A stretch of DNA of 32,697 bases from positions 1,121,260 through 1,153,956 of the forward strand of contig NZ_CP016199.1 in NCBI RefSeq assembly GCF_002243385.1. The letters run 5' to 3'. A model generated the notes under the pieces. It did not search any database. It saw only the letters and a program-made list of their open reading frames with translations, and was not told the DNA's origin. This document shows positions 7,912 to 19,403 of this stretch, piece by piece. Made by a program: the position numbers and the translations under genes. Every line of letters starts with the position of its first letter. Position 1 is the stretch's first letter. This DNA comes from Mogibacterium pumilum. GTDB taxonomy: Bacteria > Bacillota > Clostridia > Peptostreptococcales > Anaerovoracaceae.

Positions 7912-10338
7912 ATGTTTAGAAGAAGACTTGTAGCGCTTGCTCTGTCTCTAGCGCTTGGAACTAGTGCAGCAGACGTTCTAATAAATAATGGAGACTTTAT
8001 CAATTTCATTATCATTACGGTAGTATTTGTTTTCGCTATGTATAGGATAATGCTGATAAGGAGGGGCGTAGAGCTCAAAGTAGATGGAAAAGTATTCACA
8101 CGGGATACTCTCGTTTGCGTGCTTATATTTATTATGGGAATGGTAAATTATGGAATTCATGTGTATCAAATGAAGGTCTTATCACAGGATGAATTATCAA
8201 AAGTAAAGTGCATACAGGGTAGAGTTATATCCTATAAGGAAAATGAAAAAGGGCTTTCATTAGATATTAAAACCTCTTCACTCGGGAAAATGACAGTAGT
8301 GCGGTGTCAGAAATGGCAAGGCTTTGACAGCATTAATAACAGAAATAATTCTACAAAAGGTATGAGCATAAGGAACGTAAATGATACAATCTTCGCTCGG
8401 AAACATGCACGGACTTTTGATAAGTCAAATAAAGGTCTAAAACTATATGGCAAGAAGATCGAGGTTCGTGGAATTATAAAAGTTCCTGTAGGAACTCGTA
8501 ATCCAGGATGTTTTGATTATAGGCGATATCTTCTGACTAAGAAGATTACATATACTATGAAGATAACCAATATAAGCGAGATAAAGGGTGCAGAAACAAG
8601 TAAACTCTGGGGCATGAGGCATTCTTTAAATAATACTAAAGAGGGTTTTGCAAAGAATGTTTCTGATGGAAGAAGTGAAGTATATGGGTTTATAAAAGGT
8701 GTAACCTTTGGAGAGACTGACGATATAGATGAAGATACTATCAGGGAGTTTCGGGAAAATACTACGGCGCACATACTTGCTGTCAGTGGATTACATGTAG
8801 GGGTAATATATGGGATGCTAAAGCTTATGTCCATGGGACGACATGGAGGCATCATAGGTTTTCTTACGATGTTTGCAATGTTTGGATATGGTGAACTTAC
8901 TTCCTGGAATGTTTCGACTACGAGAGCTGTAATTCTTACCTGTACTGCAATTATGGCATTTTATCTAAGGCGCCCGTTTGATCTATTATCTTCATTGGCA
9001 TTATCTTTTATAATACTGCTGATCTATAATCCGTTTTTGCTTTTTGGCGCAAGCTTTCAGATGTCGTTTCTAGCGGTGTGTGGCATTGCTTTTCTCACAG
9101 ATCCGCTTGGCAGGTTAATTGGAAAGTTCGGAGGGTTTTTACTTGCTATACAGCTGTCGATGATTCCTTATACGATATATACATTTAACAAAATTAACCC
9201 AGTAGGATTTCTAATCAATATACCAATTGTTGCTTTAATAGGGCTGCTTGTTCCATTTTCTATCTACGGTCTAGTTTCATACTCAATAATCGGTAACGTA
9301 GGAGTGATAATTAAAAGTGAGATATTTTATCTGACAGAAGTCATAACTAGGCTCAATCACGTGCTTAACCTCGATGGTAAATACTCATACTCGATGAGCT
9401 CTATGAAAATAACGACGATAATAGCTTTCTATACGTTGTTATTTTATATATGTTCAGAGTTCAATATAGTTATGGTTCTAAGAAAAAGATGTGATGTCAT
9501 AACGCAATCAGTAATACTCGCTTTATGCATGTCTATTGCAGTAGGTGCCGCGTATCGCAACGTATTTACGAACTATGAAGTCGTATTTATCGATGTCGGG
9601 CAAGGAGATGGAATACACATACGAACCGACACTTATGATGTGCTCCTAGATGGTGGCGGCGAAAAGAACCGAAATATAGGGGAGAAAGTGCTTAAAGAGT
9701 ACTTTTTGAAGAATGCCTGCAGCGACCTAGACATAAGTATATTTACACACATGCACATGGATCACTGCAAAGGGGCTATGGAACTAGGTGAAGTGTATCC
9801 TGTAAAGCAGTATATAGTTCCGTATCCATACAGATATCAGGTAACGGGAAAATATCTAAAATTAGTTAGATTTAAAGATAAAATAAGGCTTGCAAAAGAC
9901 GTATGGATAGAAGCTATTTGGCCGATGGATGATAGGATAGCGATGAGCGAATCTGATGATAATGAATTAAATACCGTGTACATGCTGCACTATAATGGTA
10001 TTAAAATAATGTTAACTGGTGACCTAGTTGAGGCAGATGAACTGGATATGATAGAATACTACAAATCCACTGATGTGTTAAAATGCGATATTCTTAAAGT
10101 AGCGCATCACGGAAGCAGATATAGCTCTAATGAGAAGTTTATAGATGCTGTAAACCCGAGAATTGCAGTTATTCAGGTTGGTGAACATAATACATATGGT
10201 CATCCTAATGCCGGGGTAATAGAGCGTTTTAAGAAGCGCGGGATTAAAGTCTATAGAAATGATAAAGAAGGAGCTATTGGCGTAGATATTAGCCATAACA
10301 AAATTATAGTCGATAGGATGATTAAGAATGTCATTTAA
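7912..10338 (+). CDS. comEC: ComEC/Rec2 family DNA-uptake channel and nuclease-like protein
   Basis: ComEC forms the inner-membrane pore through which single-stranded DNA enters during transformation. The 808-residue protein has the full layout. Two or three N-terminal helices and a DUF4131-type OB region (about 1-225) come first. The Competence domain (about 255-520) contains the signature AHILAVSGLHVG (286-297). A C-terminal metallo-beta-lactamase domain (about 555-805) carries VGQGD (562-566), THMHMDH (612-618), GD (703-704) and AHHGS (731-735), so the metal site is intact. The start is supported by the first hydrophobic helix after MFRRR. The last 11 bases overlap holA, a common Firmicutes pairing. 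No other com genes are in the window, so competence itself is not shown. Confidence 0.94.
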   Translation: MFRRRLVALALSLALGTSAADVLINNGDFINFIIITVVFVFAMYRIMLIRRGVELKVDGKVFTRDTLVCVLIFIMGMVNYGIHVYQMKVLSQDELSKVKCIQGRVISYKENEKGLSLDIKTSSLGKMTVVRCQKWQGFDSINNRNNSTKGMSIRNVNDTIFARKHARTFDKSNKGLKLYGKKIEVRGIIKVPVGTRNPGCFDYRRYLLTKKITYTMKITNISEIKGAETSKLWGMRHSLNNTKEGFAKNVSDGRSEVYGFIKGVTFGETDDIDEDTIREFRENTTAHILAVSGLHVGVIYGMLKLMSMGRHGGIIGFLTMFAMFGYGELTSWNVSTTRAVILTCTAIMAFYLRRPFDLLSSLALSFIILLIYNPFLLFGASFQMSFLAVCGIAFLTDPLGRLIGKFGGFLLAIQLSMIPYTIYTFNKINPVGFLINIPIVALIGLLVPFSIYGLVSYSIIGNVGVIIKSEIFYLTEVITRLNHVLNLDGKYSYSMSSMKITTIIAFYTLLFYICSEFNIVMVLRKRCDVITQSVILALCMSIAVGAAYRNVFTNYEVVFIDVGQGDGIHIRTDTYDVLLDGGGEKNRNIGEKVLKEYFLKNACSDLDISIFTHMHMDHCKGAMELGEVYPVKQYIVPYPYRYQVTGKYLKLVRFKDKIRLAKDVWIEAIWPMDDRIAMSESDDNELNTVYMLHYNGIKIMLTGDLVEADELDMIEYYKSTDVLKCDILKVAHHGSRYSSNEKFIDAVNPRIAVIQVGEHNTYGHPNAGVIERFKKRGIKVYRNDKEGAIGVDISHNKIIVDRMIKNVI

Positions 10339-11377
10339 AGAGTTTAGCAAGGATATAAAGAGTGGGGTAATAGGCAGTAACATTTTTCTCTATGGTGAAG
10401 AGGGCTTTCTTACTGACTGGGCTGTGAAGACCATAGTAGAAAACAATTCGAGTGAGGCTGACAGAAAATATGTAGTTACAGATCTCGATGGAGAGAGTGT
10501 AACAGCGCAGGAAATCGTTGAAACTGCTAATACTATGACCATGTTTGCCAGCACAAGAGTTTTGACTGTTAAAAATTATATGCCACTAGTGAAAAAGAGC
10601 GCAGTAACTGAAACCGCACCGATTCTCGAGTACTTCAGCAACCCGAATCCATCGACAATTCTCTTATTTTATCTAGAGCCTCTTGCGAGCCCTAGTAAGA
10701 AAGAGAAGCTAAACGCTTTTGCCACAAAGGTATCTAGAGTATGTAACACATATAATTTCGAGAGACTAAATCCAGCAGAACTTAAATCATTTGTAAACAA
10801 GAGAATTCGCTCAGCTGGCAAGTTGATTGGAGCTCGAGATATGGATTACCTCGTAGATATCTCTGGTTATCTCAATAATGACAGTGAATATGATTTATAT
10901 AGGATGGAATCAGACCTTATGAAGCTAGTCAACGCTTCTGATGAAGATGCTATATCAAAGCAGCTTATAGAAGATATAATGATTGGTGATAAGGATAGGT
11001 TTGTGTTTAACTTCATTGACTATCTACTAGCTGGAAAGAAGAGCATGGCTATGCAGCTTCTCATAAATACCATTGCTGCTGGTGAAAACTCAAAAGATAA
11101 GGGAAATGTATTCTCACTTGCATCTACGTTAATAGGTCAGTTTGAGATTATGTATGATTCGCTGGAACTAGATGATGAGGGCATGCCGATAAAGGCTATG
11201 GCTAAGAATCTTGGAGTGAATGAGTATCGTCTGAAGAAGGCCTATGCTGCAGCTAGAAAAGTTGGTAAGTCTAAGATTAAGAAAGCCCTGATTGAGCTAT
11301 ACGATACTGATAGACTGCTGAAGACAGGTGAGATGGATAAGAACACATCACTTGAACTATTCGTCTTTAACTGGTAG
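10328..11377 (+). CDS. holA: DNA polymerase III delta subunit
   Basis: HolA opens the beta sliding clamp as part of the clamp-loader complex. At 349 residues the length is typical. The N-terminal fold is a degenerate AAA+ domain (NIFLYGEEGF at about 18-27, where the Walker A lysine is absent as expected for delta). Further family-like segments are TMTMFASTRVLTVKNY near residues 68-83 and a helical C-terminal collar domain ending in KTGEMDKNTSLELFVFNW. The start codon lies inside the end of comEC (11-base overlap), implying translational coupling. Downstream the gene runs into a terminator shared with the convergent recN. Confidence 0.9.
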   Translation: MSFKEFSKDIKSGVIGSNIFLYGEEGFLTDWAVKTIVENNSSEADRKYVVTDLDGESVTAQEIVETANTMTMFASTRVLTVKNYMPLVKKSAVTETAPILEYFSNPNPSTILLFYLEPLASPSKKEKLNAFATKVSRVCNTYNFERLNPAELKSFVNKRIRSAGKLIGARDMDYLVDISGYLNNDSEYDLYRMESDLMKLVNASDEDAISKQLIEDIMIGDKDRFVFNFIDYLLAGKKSMAMQLLINTIAAGENSKDKGNVFSLASTLIGQFEIMYDSLELDDEGMPIKAMAKNLGVNEYRLKKAYAAARKVGKSKIKKALIELYDTDRLLKTGEMDKNTSLELFVFNW

Positions 11378-11425
11378 TTAATTCAAAAGCACATGAAATT
11401 ACCAATGATAAACTAGATTAATGAA

Positions 11426-11452
11426 AAAGCTTGAGGCTATGCTTCAAGCTTT
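11426..11452. terminator. Terminator shared by holA and recN
   Basis: AAAGCTTGAGGC and GCTTCAAGCTTT form a 12-bp stem with one non-Watson-Crick position and one G-U pair around a TAT loop. It is followed by ACTTTTTC on the plus strand and by a run of Ts (TTTTTCAT) on the minus strand. The right arm overlaps the recN stop codon, so the end of the recN reading frame is part of the terminator. Confidence 0.85.
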
Positions 11453-13070
11453 ACTTTTTCACTGATGCAACTAACTCTCTAGCAGCTTCAAGTGCATTGC
11501 TACTGTCAGGAGCGCCGCTTATTAATCTTGCAAGCATCTCGAGCTTTCCTATCTCATCTAGGTGCTCGATAACTGTATGAGATTTACCATCTGAAATCTC
11601 CTTATCAATCGAGAAGTTATCATCTCCAGAAGCGGCAATCTGAGGTAGGTGAGTGATACACAATATCTGTCTATGTTCAGCAATCTCATTAAGCTTGTGA
11701 CCTACCACAAGTGCAGTCTTGCCACTAATTCCAGTATCGATTTCATCAAAAATCATGGTCTCAACACTGTCGTTACTACCGATGATATGCTTGAAGGCGA
11801 GCATTATTCTAGAGATCTCACCGCCAGAAGCAATTTTGGCCATTGGTCTCAGAGGTTCGCCTGGGTTAGTAGATATGAGGAATTCAACATCGTCATATCC
11901 CAGTTCAGAGATGTCGTCAAGCTTAGTTATCTCAATCTTGAATTCGGAATTTGCAAAAGCAAGATCCTGAAGTTCCTTGATCATCTCTCTTTCTAGTGAA
12001 GCTGCATTAGACTTTCTAATATTGCTAACTAGTTCAGCCTGAGTTTTGAGTTCGCGGTATCTCTTGTCTATCAGCTCAGCAAGTTTTTTCTTCTCATCAT
12101 CAAGATTATGAATTACGTCAAGCTTGCCATCGAGCTCTTCTTTGTATGCAATAATTTCTTCGATGCTCATATTGTATTTTCGCTTAGCATCCTCAATTAC
12201 ACTAAGCCTAGACGATACGAGGTCTATCTCATCTTCGGAAAAGTTGATAGATTCACTGGTGTTTCTAAGGGTAGAGGAGATATCCTCAAGGCTATAGTAT
12301 AGCTCTGAGAAGCTCTCTGATAGTTCACCGAGCTCTTCGCTGTATGATGCAATACCATGAAGCTGATTCATACATGAGCCAATAATACTGAGAACAGAAG
12401 GATCATCAGTTAGCTTGCTATATGAACCAGCAACAGCATCGTATATTCGCTCGCTGTTACGCATTAAGTCGAGCTGCTCTCGTAACTCGTCATCTTCACC
12501 AGCCTGCAAATCAAGGTTATTGATATAGTCAAATTCGAATTGATAGAAGTCCTGCTGTCTCCGCGATTCTGACTCGCTTCGGAGTAGCTGATCGTATTCA
12601 CGTTTGACTTCATGATAGAGTTTATAAAGGTCACTAAGCTTAGCGAGCTCCATTTCGATAAATCCATGATTATAGCTATCGGTGATGAGTATATGGTTCT
12701 CTGGATCTAGTATCTGTTGGTTATCGTACTGTCCGTGGATATCGACGAATTCCCTGCAAAAATCTCGTAGTTTTGCCAGAGAAACTATCTCACCATTGAG
12801 CTTTGCTACGCTTTTTCCTGACTTAAGAATCTCTCGTGAGATAATAACATCTTCGCCTCCAATATGACTAACAATTTGAATCAGCGCTTTGTCTGTACCA
12901 TTTCTGATCATAGAAATATCAGCACGGTCCCCGAGGGCTGTGCTGATAGCCTGTACTAGTACAGATTTACCAGAGCCCGTCTCACCAGTGATGATGTTAA
13001 GAGAGGGGCCAAGGTCAAATGACATATGTCCAATTGTCGCAAAATTAGTAATTTCAATACGATCGAGCAT
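11451..13070 (-). CDS. recN: DNA repair protein RecN
   Basis: SMC-like ATPase that acts on DNA double-strand breaks in the cytoplasm. The 539-residue chain begins with an ABC-type head, Walker A GETGSGKS at residues 29-36. A long region of helices rich in Glu, Lys, Ser and Leu (about 150-360) forms the short coiled-coil arm. The second half of the head has the signature ASGGEISR near 410, Walker B MIFDEIDTG near 440 and ITHLPQIAA near 475. GAGGT precedes the ATG. argR lies only 22 bases upstream on the same strand, the usual Firmicutes argR-recN order, so the two are probably cotranscribed. No LexA box was seen in the gap. Confidence 0.95.
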   Translation of the reverse strand: MLDRIEITNFATIGHMSFDLGPSLNIITGETGSGKSVLVQAISTALGDRADISMIRNGTDKALIQIVSHIGGEDVIISREILKSGKSVAKLNGEIVSLAKLRDFCREFVDIHGQYDNQQILDPENHILITDSYNHGFIEMELAKLSDLYKLYHEVKREYDQLLRSESESRRQQDFYQFEFDYINNLDLQAGEDDELREQLDLMRNSERIYDAVAGSYSKLTDDPSVLSIIGSCMNQLHGIASYSEELGELSESFSELYYSLEDISSTLRNTSESINFSEDEIDLVSSRLSVIEDAKRKYNMSIEEIIAYKEELDGKLDVIHNLDDEKKKLAELIDKRYRELKTQAELVSNIRKSNAASLEREMIKELQDLAFANSEFKIEITKLDDISELGYDDVEFLISTNPGEPLRPMAKIASGGEISRIMLAFKHIIGSNDSVETMIFDEIDTGISGKTALVVGHKLNEIAEHRQILCITHLPQIAASGDDNFSIDKEISDGKSHTVIEHLDEIGKLEMLARLISGAPDSSNALEAARELVASVKK

Positions 13071-13092
13071 TAACTTACCTCAATGTTTAATT

Positions 13093-13551
13093 TTAGTCCC
13101 TTAGGGCAATCATGTCTTCGAACACCTTGAGAATTGCCGCAACATATTGCTCATGTTCAGCAATAATAAGTAGGGTGTTATCGCCAGCAACGGAGCCGAC
13201 AACATGCTCTAGTTTTAGACAATCGATAGCTTCAGCTGTAGCATTACCGCAGCCAGGAAGTGTCTTAACTACTATCAGATTTTGTGCCGACGCATAGGAG
13301 ACGATAGTCTCTCTAAAAATCTTGATGAACCTTTCGGAAATCGGTTGAATGTCGAATTTCCCTGATGTGTACTTATAGCGATCTTTATCTATTGATACTT
13401 TAACGAGTTGTAGCTCTTTGATATCTCTAGAGATAGTCGCCTGAGTTACTTTGTATCCTTCCTGCTCGAGTAGATCCTGTAGTTGATCCTGTGTCTCTAC
13501 AACGTGTCTTTGGATTAATTCCAATATCTTATTCTGCCTTGAGTAACGCAT
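13093..13551 (-). CDS. argR: Arginine repressor ArgR
   Basis: Arginine-sensing transcription factor controlling arginine metabolism. The 152-residue length is normal. The N-terminal winged helix has QATISRDIKEL (residues 37-47), the recognition helix with the conserved Ser-Arg pair. The C-terminal hexamerisation and arginine-binding domain has PGCGNATAEAID (99-110) and GSVAGDNTLLII (119-130), with the aspartate expected to contact arginine. The ATG at 13551 is chosen because a strong GGAGG lies four bases before it and the protein then begins MRYSRQNKIL like its relatives. An upstream ATG at 13608 has no such site and would fall just after the promoter. It lies directly upstream of recN. Confidence 0.94.
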   Translation of the reverse strand: MRYSRQNKILELIQRHVVETQDQLQDLLEQEGYKVTQATISRDIKELQLVKVSIDKDRYKYTSGKFDIQPISERFIKIFRETIVSYASAQNLIVVKTLPGCGNATAEAIDCLKLEHVVGSVAGDNTLLIIAEHEQYVAAILKVFEDMIALRD

Positions 13552-13598
13552 CTGTCCTCCAAATGATAAAAAAGGTTCTTTGCACACATCACACAATG

Positions 13599-13633
13599 AT
13601 TGTAGCATAAATTTTCAAGTGAATAAATAAATA
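13599..13633 (-). promoter_or_regulatory. argR promoter with ARG-box-like sites
   Basis: On the minus strand TGCTACAAT (13607-13599) is an extended -10 element. Just upstream are two sequences resembling ARG-box halves: TGAATAAATAAATA on the plus strand (13620-13633) and TGAAAATTTAT on the minus strand (13617-13607). The known ARG-box core is TGAAT followed by an AT-rich centre and ATTCA. The left half matches well and the right half poorly. Autoregulation by ArgR is a reasonable inference. Confidence 0.4.
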
Positions 13634-13663
13634 CGAAACATTAATGTTCGCAACCTTGTTTAA

Positions 13664-13692
13664 TGGACAAAATAGCCTAGTTTTGGTAAAAT
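13664..13692 (+). promoter_or_regulatory. Candidate ruvCAB promoter
   Basis: TGGACA (13664-13669), a 17-base spacer and TAAAAT (13687-13692) match the sigma-A consensus at five of six positions in each box. The expected start of transcription (about 13699) falls inside the GGAGGTGA ribosome binding site (13696-13703). Either the start site is earlier or this promoter is not the functional one. An imperfect palindrome centred on AACATTAATGTT (13637-13648) lies upstream. Confidence 0.4.
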
Positions 13693-13706
13693 ATCGGAGG
13701 TGATTA

Positions 13707-14198
13707 ATGATGAGAATTATAGGAATAGACCCAGGTTACGCCATCATGGGATATGGCATTTTAGATTACAATGGCAACCGCTTCAAGACCATTCATTATG
13801 GTTCAATCGAAACGACGGCGGGAGTTCCGATGCCTGAGCGGTTAAAGTTGCTCTACGACGGGCTGTCTGGAATAATTCAGGAGTACAAGCCGGATGAAGC
13901 GTCGATAGAGGAGCTTTTTTTTAATAGAAACGTTACGACGGCCATCGGCGTAGGTGAGGCGCGAGGAATCGCTTTGCTTGCATGCGTTGAGGGTGGGCTT
14001 TTGGTATCGGAATACACGCCAATGCAGATTAAGCAAGCGCTTGTAGGTTACGGAAAGGCGGATAAGAATCAGGTTCAGACGATGGTCAAGACCATTCTGA
14101 ATTTGAAGGAAGTCCCTAAACCAGACGATACGGCCGACGCAGTAGCTGCCGCTATCTGTCATGCACATTCGCGTAATTCCAGAGTTATTAGGAGATAA
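13707..14198 (+). CDS. ruvC: Holliday junction resolvase RuvC
   Basis: Endonuclease that cuts four-way junctions at the end of recombination. The 163 residues show the RNase H-like fold with all four acidic catalytic residues: D8 in IGIDPG, E68 in SIEELFF, and D141 and D144 in KPDDTADAV. Two adjacent ATG codons (13707 and 13710) could start the protein; the second gives MRIIGIDPG, the usual family start, and is slightly better spaced from GGAGG. ruvA begins six bases after the stop, so ruvC, ruvA and ruvB form one operon. Confidence 0.95.
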   Translation: MMRIIGIDPGYAIMGYGILDYNGNRFKTIHYGSIETTAGVPMPERLKLLYDGLSGIIQEYKPDEASIEELFFNRNVTTAIGVGEARGIALLACVEGGLLVSEYTPMQIKQALVGYGKADKNQVQTMVKTILNLKEVPKPDDTADAVAAAICHAHSRNSRVIRR

Positions 14199-14204
14199 GA
14201 GATA

Positions 14205-14804
14205 ATGATAAGAAATATCAAAGGTGAATACCTTTATTACGACAAGGGCTCGATGATTATCGAGACGAGTGGAGGAATCGGGTTTCGCATATACGTTGCG
14301 GATACTTCGCCACTGCTTCTGCATCGTGAAGGGGATTTTTTAAATATATTTACGTATATGCAGGTCAAGGAAGACGGCATGTCGCTTTACGGTTTCTCGA
14401 AGCTTGATTCTTTAAATCTGTTCGAACAGCTAATCACTGTAAAAGGTATTGGCCCAAAGGCAGGACTCGCGATCATGTCGACTGGATCAGCTGATGAGAT
14501 CAAATACAGTATAGCCAATAAGGATGCTACTGCAATTGCTAAGGCGCAGGGAGTAGGTAAGAAGACTGCAGAGCGTGTAATTCTTGAGCTATGCGATAAG
14601 ATAGATGCAGTTCCTATGCCAGATATTGGAGAACCTACACCAGCTTCTATTCCAGGTCTTGATAAAGCGAGACAGGAAGCTGTTATGGCTCTCACCACGC
14701 TTGGGTATTCAAAAAATGAATCTGAAGAGGCAATCGGTCACGTAACCGATGAAGGTCTCGATGTGGAGACATACCTTAAGAAGGCACTTAAGTATCTACT
14801 TTAA
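14205..14804 (+). CDS. ruvA: Holliday junction branch migration protein RuvA
   Basis: Tetrameric DNA-binding subunit that holds the Holliday junction and loads RuvB. The 199-residue length is standard. Domain I is an N-terminal OB fold (about 1-62, MIRNIKGEYLYY and FLNIFTYMQVKEDGMSLYGF). Domain II has two helix-hairpin-helix motifs (VKGIGPKAGLAIM near 78-90 and AQGVGKKTAERVILEL near 113-128). A Pro/Asp-rich linker follows (about 130-150), then domain III (about 151-199), which contacts RuvB. It lies in an operon with ruvC upstream and ruvB 19 bases downstream. Confidence 0.95.
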   Translation: MIRNIKGEYLYYDKGSMIIETSGGIGFRIYVADTSPLLLHREGDFLNIFTYMQVKEDGMSLYGFSKLDSLNLFEQLITVKGIGPKAGLAIMSTGSADEIKYSIANKDATAIAKAQGVGKKTAERVILELCDKIDAVPMPDIGEPTPASIPGLDKARQEAVMALTTLGYSKNESEEAIGHVTDEGLDVETYLKKALKYLL

Positions 14805-14823
14805 TTGATAGAAGGATTAGGAA

Positions 14824-15831
14824 ATGCTTGATAAGATTACATCAACAAAGGTAATACCGAACGAGATAAACGGTGAATTCACGCTCAGACCACAGTACCT
14901 AAGTGAGTACTGCGGACAATCAGTGGCGAAGGAGAACCTATCGATATATATTGAAGCTGCTAAGAAGCGTGGTGAGTCACTTGACCATGTGCTTTTCTAT
15001 GGCCCTCCAGGTCTTGGAAAAACTACTCTTGCAAATATAATTGCAAATGAACTTGGCGTAGATATCAAGATCACGTCAGGACCCGCAATCAGCAGGGCTG
15101 GCGACTTAGCCGCTATTCTCACAAATTTAAATGAGAATGACGTCCTATTCATTGATGAGATTCATAGGCTAAATCGTTCGGTTGAAGAGGTCCTGTATTC
15201 CGCTATGGAAGACTTTGCACTAGATATCATTATCGGAAAAGGACCTGCGGCGAGGTCACTCCGTATCGATATCGCTAAATTTACTCTAGTCGGGGCTACG
15301 ACTAGAGCGGGAAGCCTGTCGGCACCTTTAAGAGACAGATTTGGAATAATCACGAAATTCGAGTTCTACACTCATGAGGAAATCAGAAATATTTTGCTGC
15401 GTTCAGCGAAGGTTCTCGGCATCGAGATAGACGACGAGTCACTCGATGAACTGGCGAGAAGATCGAGAGGAACGCCTAGAATTGGCAACAGGTTGCTTAA
15501 AAGAGCTAGGGATTTCAGCGAAGTAATCAGTGACGGACAGCTTAATATCGAAGTTACACGTAAAGCACTAGAGGCTCTCGGCGTGGACGAACTTGGACTC
15601 GATAAGTTAGACAGACAGATTCTCGAGACGATAATCAAGAGCTTTGGCGGCGGACCGGTTGGAATTGAAACCATTGCTAGTGCAATCGGTGAAGAAAGGG
15701 TAACACTCGAGGATGTCAATGAACCGTTTCTAATTCAGTCAGACCTCATGTACCGTACGCAGAAGGGGCGTATGGTTACTAAACTCGCATACGAATACCT
15801 AGGACTTATGTCCTACTACAAAGAAGATTAA
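14824..15831 (+). CDS. ruvB: Holliday junction branch migration helicase RuvB
   Basis: AAA+ motor that drives branch migration with RuvA. At 335 residues it is full length. The N-terminal [12 protein letters not shown] segment is typical, Walker A is GPPGLGKTT (60-68), Walker B is LFIDEIHRL (108-116), sensor 1 is [10 protein letters not shown] (near 157-166) and the arginine-finger region LRDRFGI follows. The C-terminal winged helix ends with [17 protein letters not shown] ribosome binding site (AAGGATTAGGAA) sits just before the ATG. It is third in the ruvCAB operon; queA follows after 80 bases with no terminator visible, so read-through is likely. Confidence 0.96.
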   Translation: MLDKITSTKVIPNEINGEFTLRPQYLSEYCGQSVAKENLSIYIEAAKKRGESLDHVLFYGPPGLGKTTLANIIANELGVDIKITSGPAISRAGDLAAILTNLNENDVLFIDEIHRLNRSVEEVLYSAMEDFALDIIIGKGPAARSLRIDIAKFTLVGATTRAGSLSAPLRDRFGIITKFEFYTHEEIRNILLRSAKVLGIEIDDESLDELARRSRGTPRIGNRLLKRARDFSEVISDGQLNIEVTRKALEALGVDELGLDKLDRQILETIIKSFGGGPVGIETIASAIGEERVTLEDVNEPFLIQSDLMYRTQKGRMVTKLAYEYLGLMSYYKED

Positions 15832-15911
15832 TAAGGGGTGCGGCTGATATGCAGAAATCTCTCGTATTCGTAATTGCGCCTCGCTTATTAGAACTGGAGA
15901 ATACATAATAA

Positions 15912-16961
15912 ATGAGACTAGAAGATTTTGATTACGAGCTACCCAAGGAACTGATAGCGCAGACACCTTCGTTAAAAAGGGATGAATGTAGATTGATGGT
16001 ACTCGATAGAACCGAGAATAGTATCAAGCATAAGCACTTTTACGACATACTAGATTACCTTCACGAGGGTGACTGTCTGGTCGTAAACGATTCGAGGGTA
16101 ATTCCCGCAAGACTTTACGGGACTAAGGAGAAGACAGGTGCACATATTGAACTTCTCCTCATCAAACGCTTAAATGGTGACAAGTGGGAGAGCTTAGCTA
16201 AGCCAGGCAAGAGACTTAAGGAAGGCGATACCGTTATTCTCGATGAAAATAGGCTGTTCAAGGCGCACATACTTGGATTCAAGGACGAGGAAAATGGCAC
16301 TCGTATAATCGAGTTCGAATACAAAGGTATATTCATGGAGCGCCTTGAAGAGATTGGCAGTATGCCACTTCCTCCTTATATCGAACGAGATGCGGGTAAT
16401 GATGACAAGGAGAGATATCAGACCGTATACAGCAAGGTGGACGGGTCTGTGGCTGCTCCGACGGCAGGACTTCATTTTACAGATGAACTGCTTGAGCAAT
16501 TAAGAGCTAAAGGTGTTGAGATCGCATACGTAACACTTCATGTCGGCATCGGAACTTTTAGACCGGTTAAGGTGGATAATATCGAAGACCACAAGATGCA
16601 TTTTGAGGAATACACCATAGAGCCTGAAACCGCAGATACTGTAAACCGTGCAATTAGAGAAGGAAGACGCGTAATATCGGTTGGTACGACATCGACGAGA
16701 ACCCTTGAAAGTGCAGCAAAGCAGGTTGACGGTGTGTGGCAGATTGAAAGCGGACACAGTAATACGGGGATATTTATATATCCCGGATACAAGTACAAAG
16801 TCGTGGATGCGCTCATTACAAATTTTCATTTGCCTAAATCGACACTGATTATGCTAGTTTCGGCACTTTACGATAGAGAGCACATTCTCGAGGCTTATGA
16901 AGAGGCTGTGCGTGAGAGATACAAGTTCTTTAGCTACGGCGATGCGATGTTTATAAAGTAG
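15912..16961 (+). CDS. queA: tRNA preQ1(34) S-adenosylmethionine ribosyltransferase-isomerase
   Basis: Transfers and isomerises the ribose of S-adenosylmethionine onto preQ1 in tRNA, forming epoxyqueuosine. It is 349 residues, normal for QueA. The start [19 protein letters not shown] is the canonical N-terminus. [27 protein letters not shown], and the long motif around [12 protein letters not shown] and [14 protein letters not shown] complete the identification. The ribosome binding site GGAG is about 11 bases from the ATG, rather far. tgt follows nine bases downstream, so the two queuosine genes are cotranscribed, as in many Firmicutes where they also follow ruvAB. Confidence 0.96.
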   Translation: MRLEDFDYELPKELIAQTPSLKRDECRLMVLDRTENSIKHKHFYDILDYLHEGDCLVVNDSRVIPARLYGTKEKTGAHIELLLIKRLNGDKWESLAKPGKRLKEGDTVILDENRLFKAHILGFKDEENGTRIIEFEYKGIFMERLEEIGSMPLPPYIERDAGNDDKERYQTVYSKVDGSVAAPTAGLHFTDELLEQLRAKGVEIAYVTLHVGIGTFRPVKVDNIEDHKMHFEEYTIEPETADTVNRAIREGRRVISVGTTSTRTLESAAKQVDGVWQIESGHSNTGIFIYPGYKYKVVDALITNFHLPKSTLIMLVSALYDREHILEAYEEAVRERYKFFSYGDAMFIK

Positions 16962-19278
<2,317 letters not shown>

Positions 19279-19403
19279 CAATTAATAATGAGGATGCATC
19301 AAATTATACCTTATTTGCAATCAGAAAAGGTAATTACAAAATAAATTTAAGGTATTAAAATTTTAACATACGGCCAGATATATTTAAGGAGAGAATAATT
19401 TCA

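Noticed and set aside
13634-13650. Imperfect palindrome CGAAACATTAATGTTCG as a LexA (SOS) box for ruvCAB
   Set aside because: The Gram-positive LexA site needs GAAC-N4-GTTC; here the half sites are too far apart and one is altered.
15849-15908. 19-codon ORF between ruvB and queA
   Set aside because: Short, with a poorly placed ribosome binding site and no recognisable sequence; it looks like chance within an untranslated spacer.
19308-19358. ATACCTTA/TAAGGTAT inverted repeat after the rlmD-like gene as a terminator
   Set aside because: The loop is over 30 bases and the stem only eight AT-rich pairs; too weak to call.
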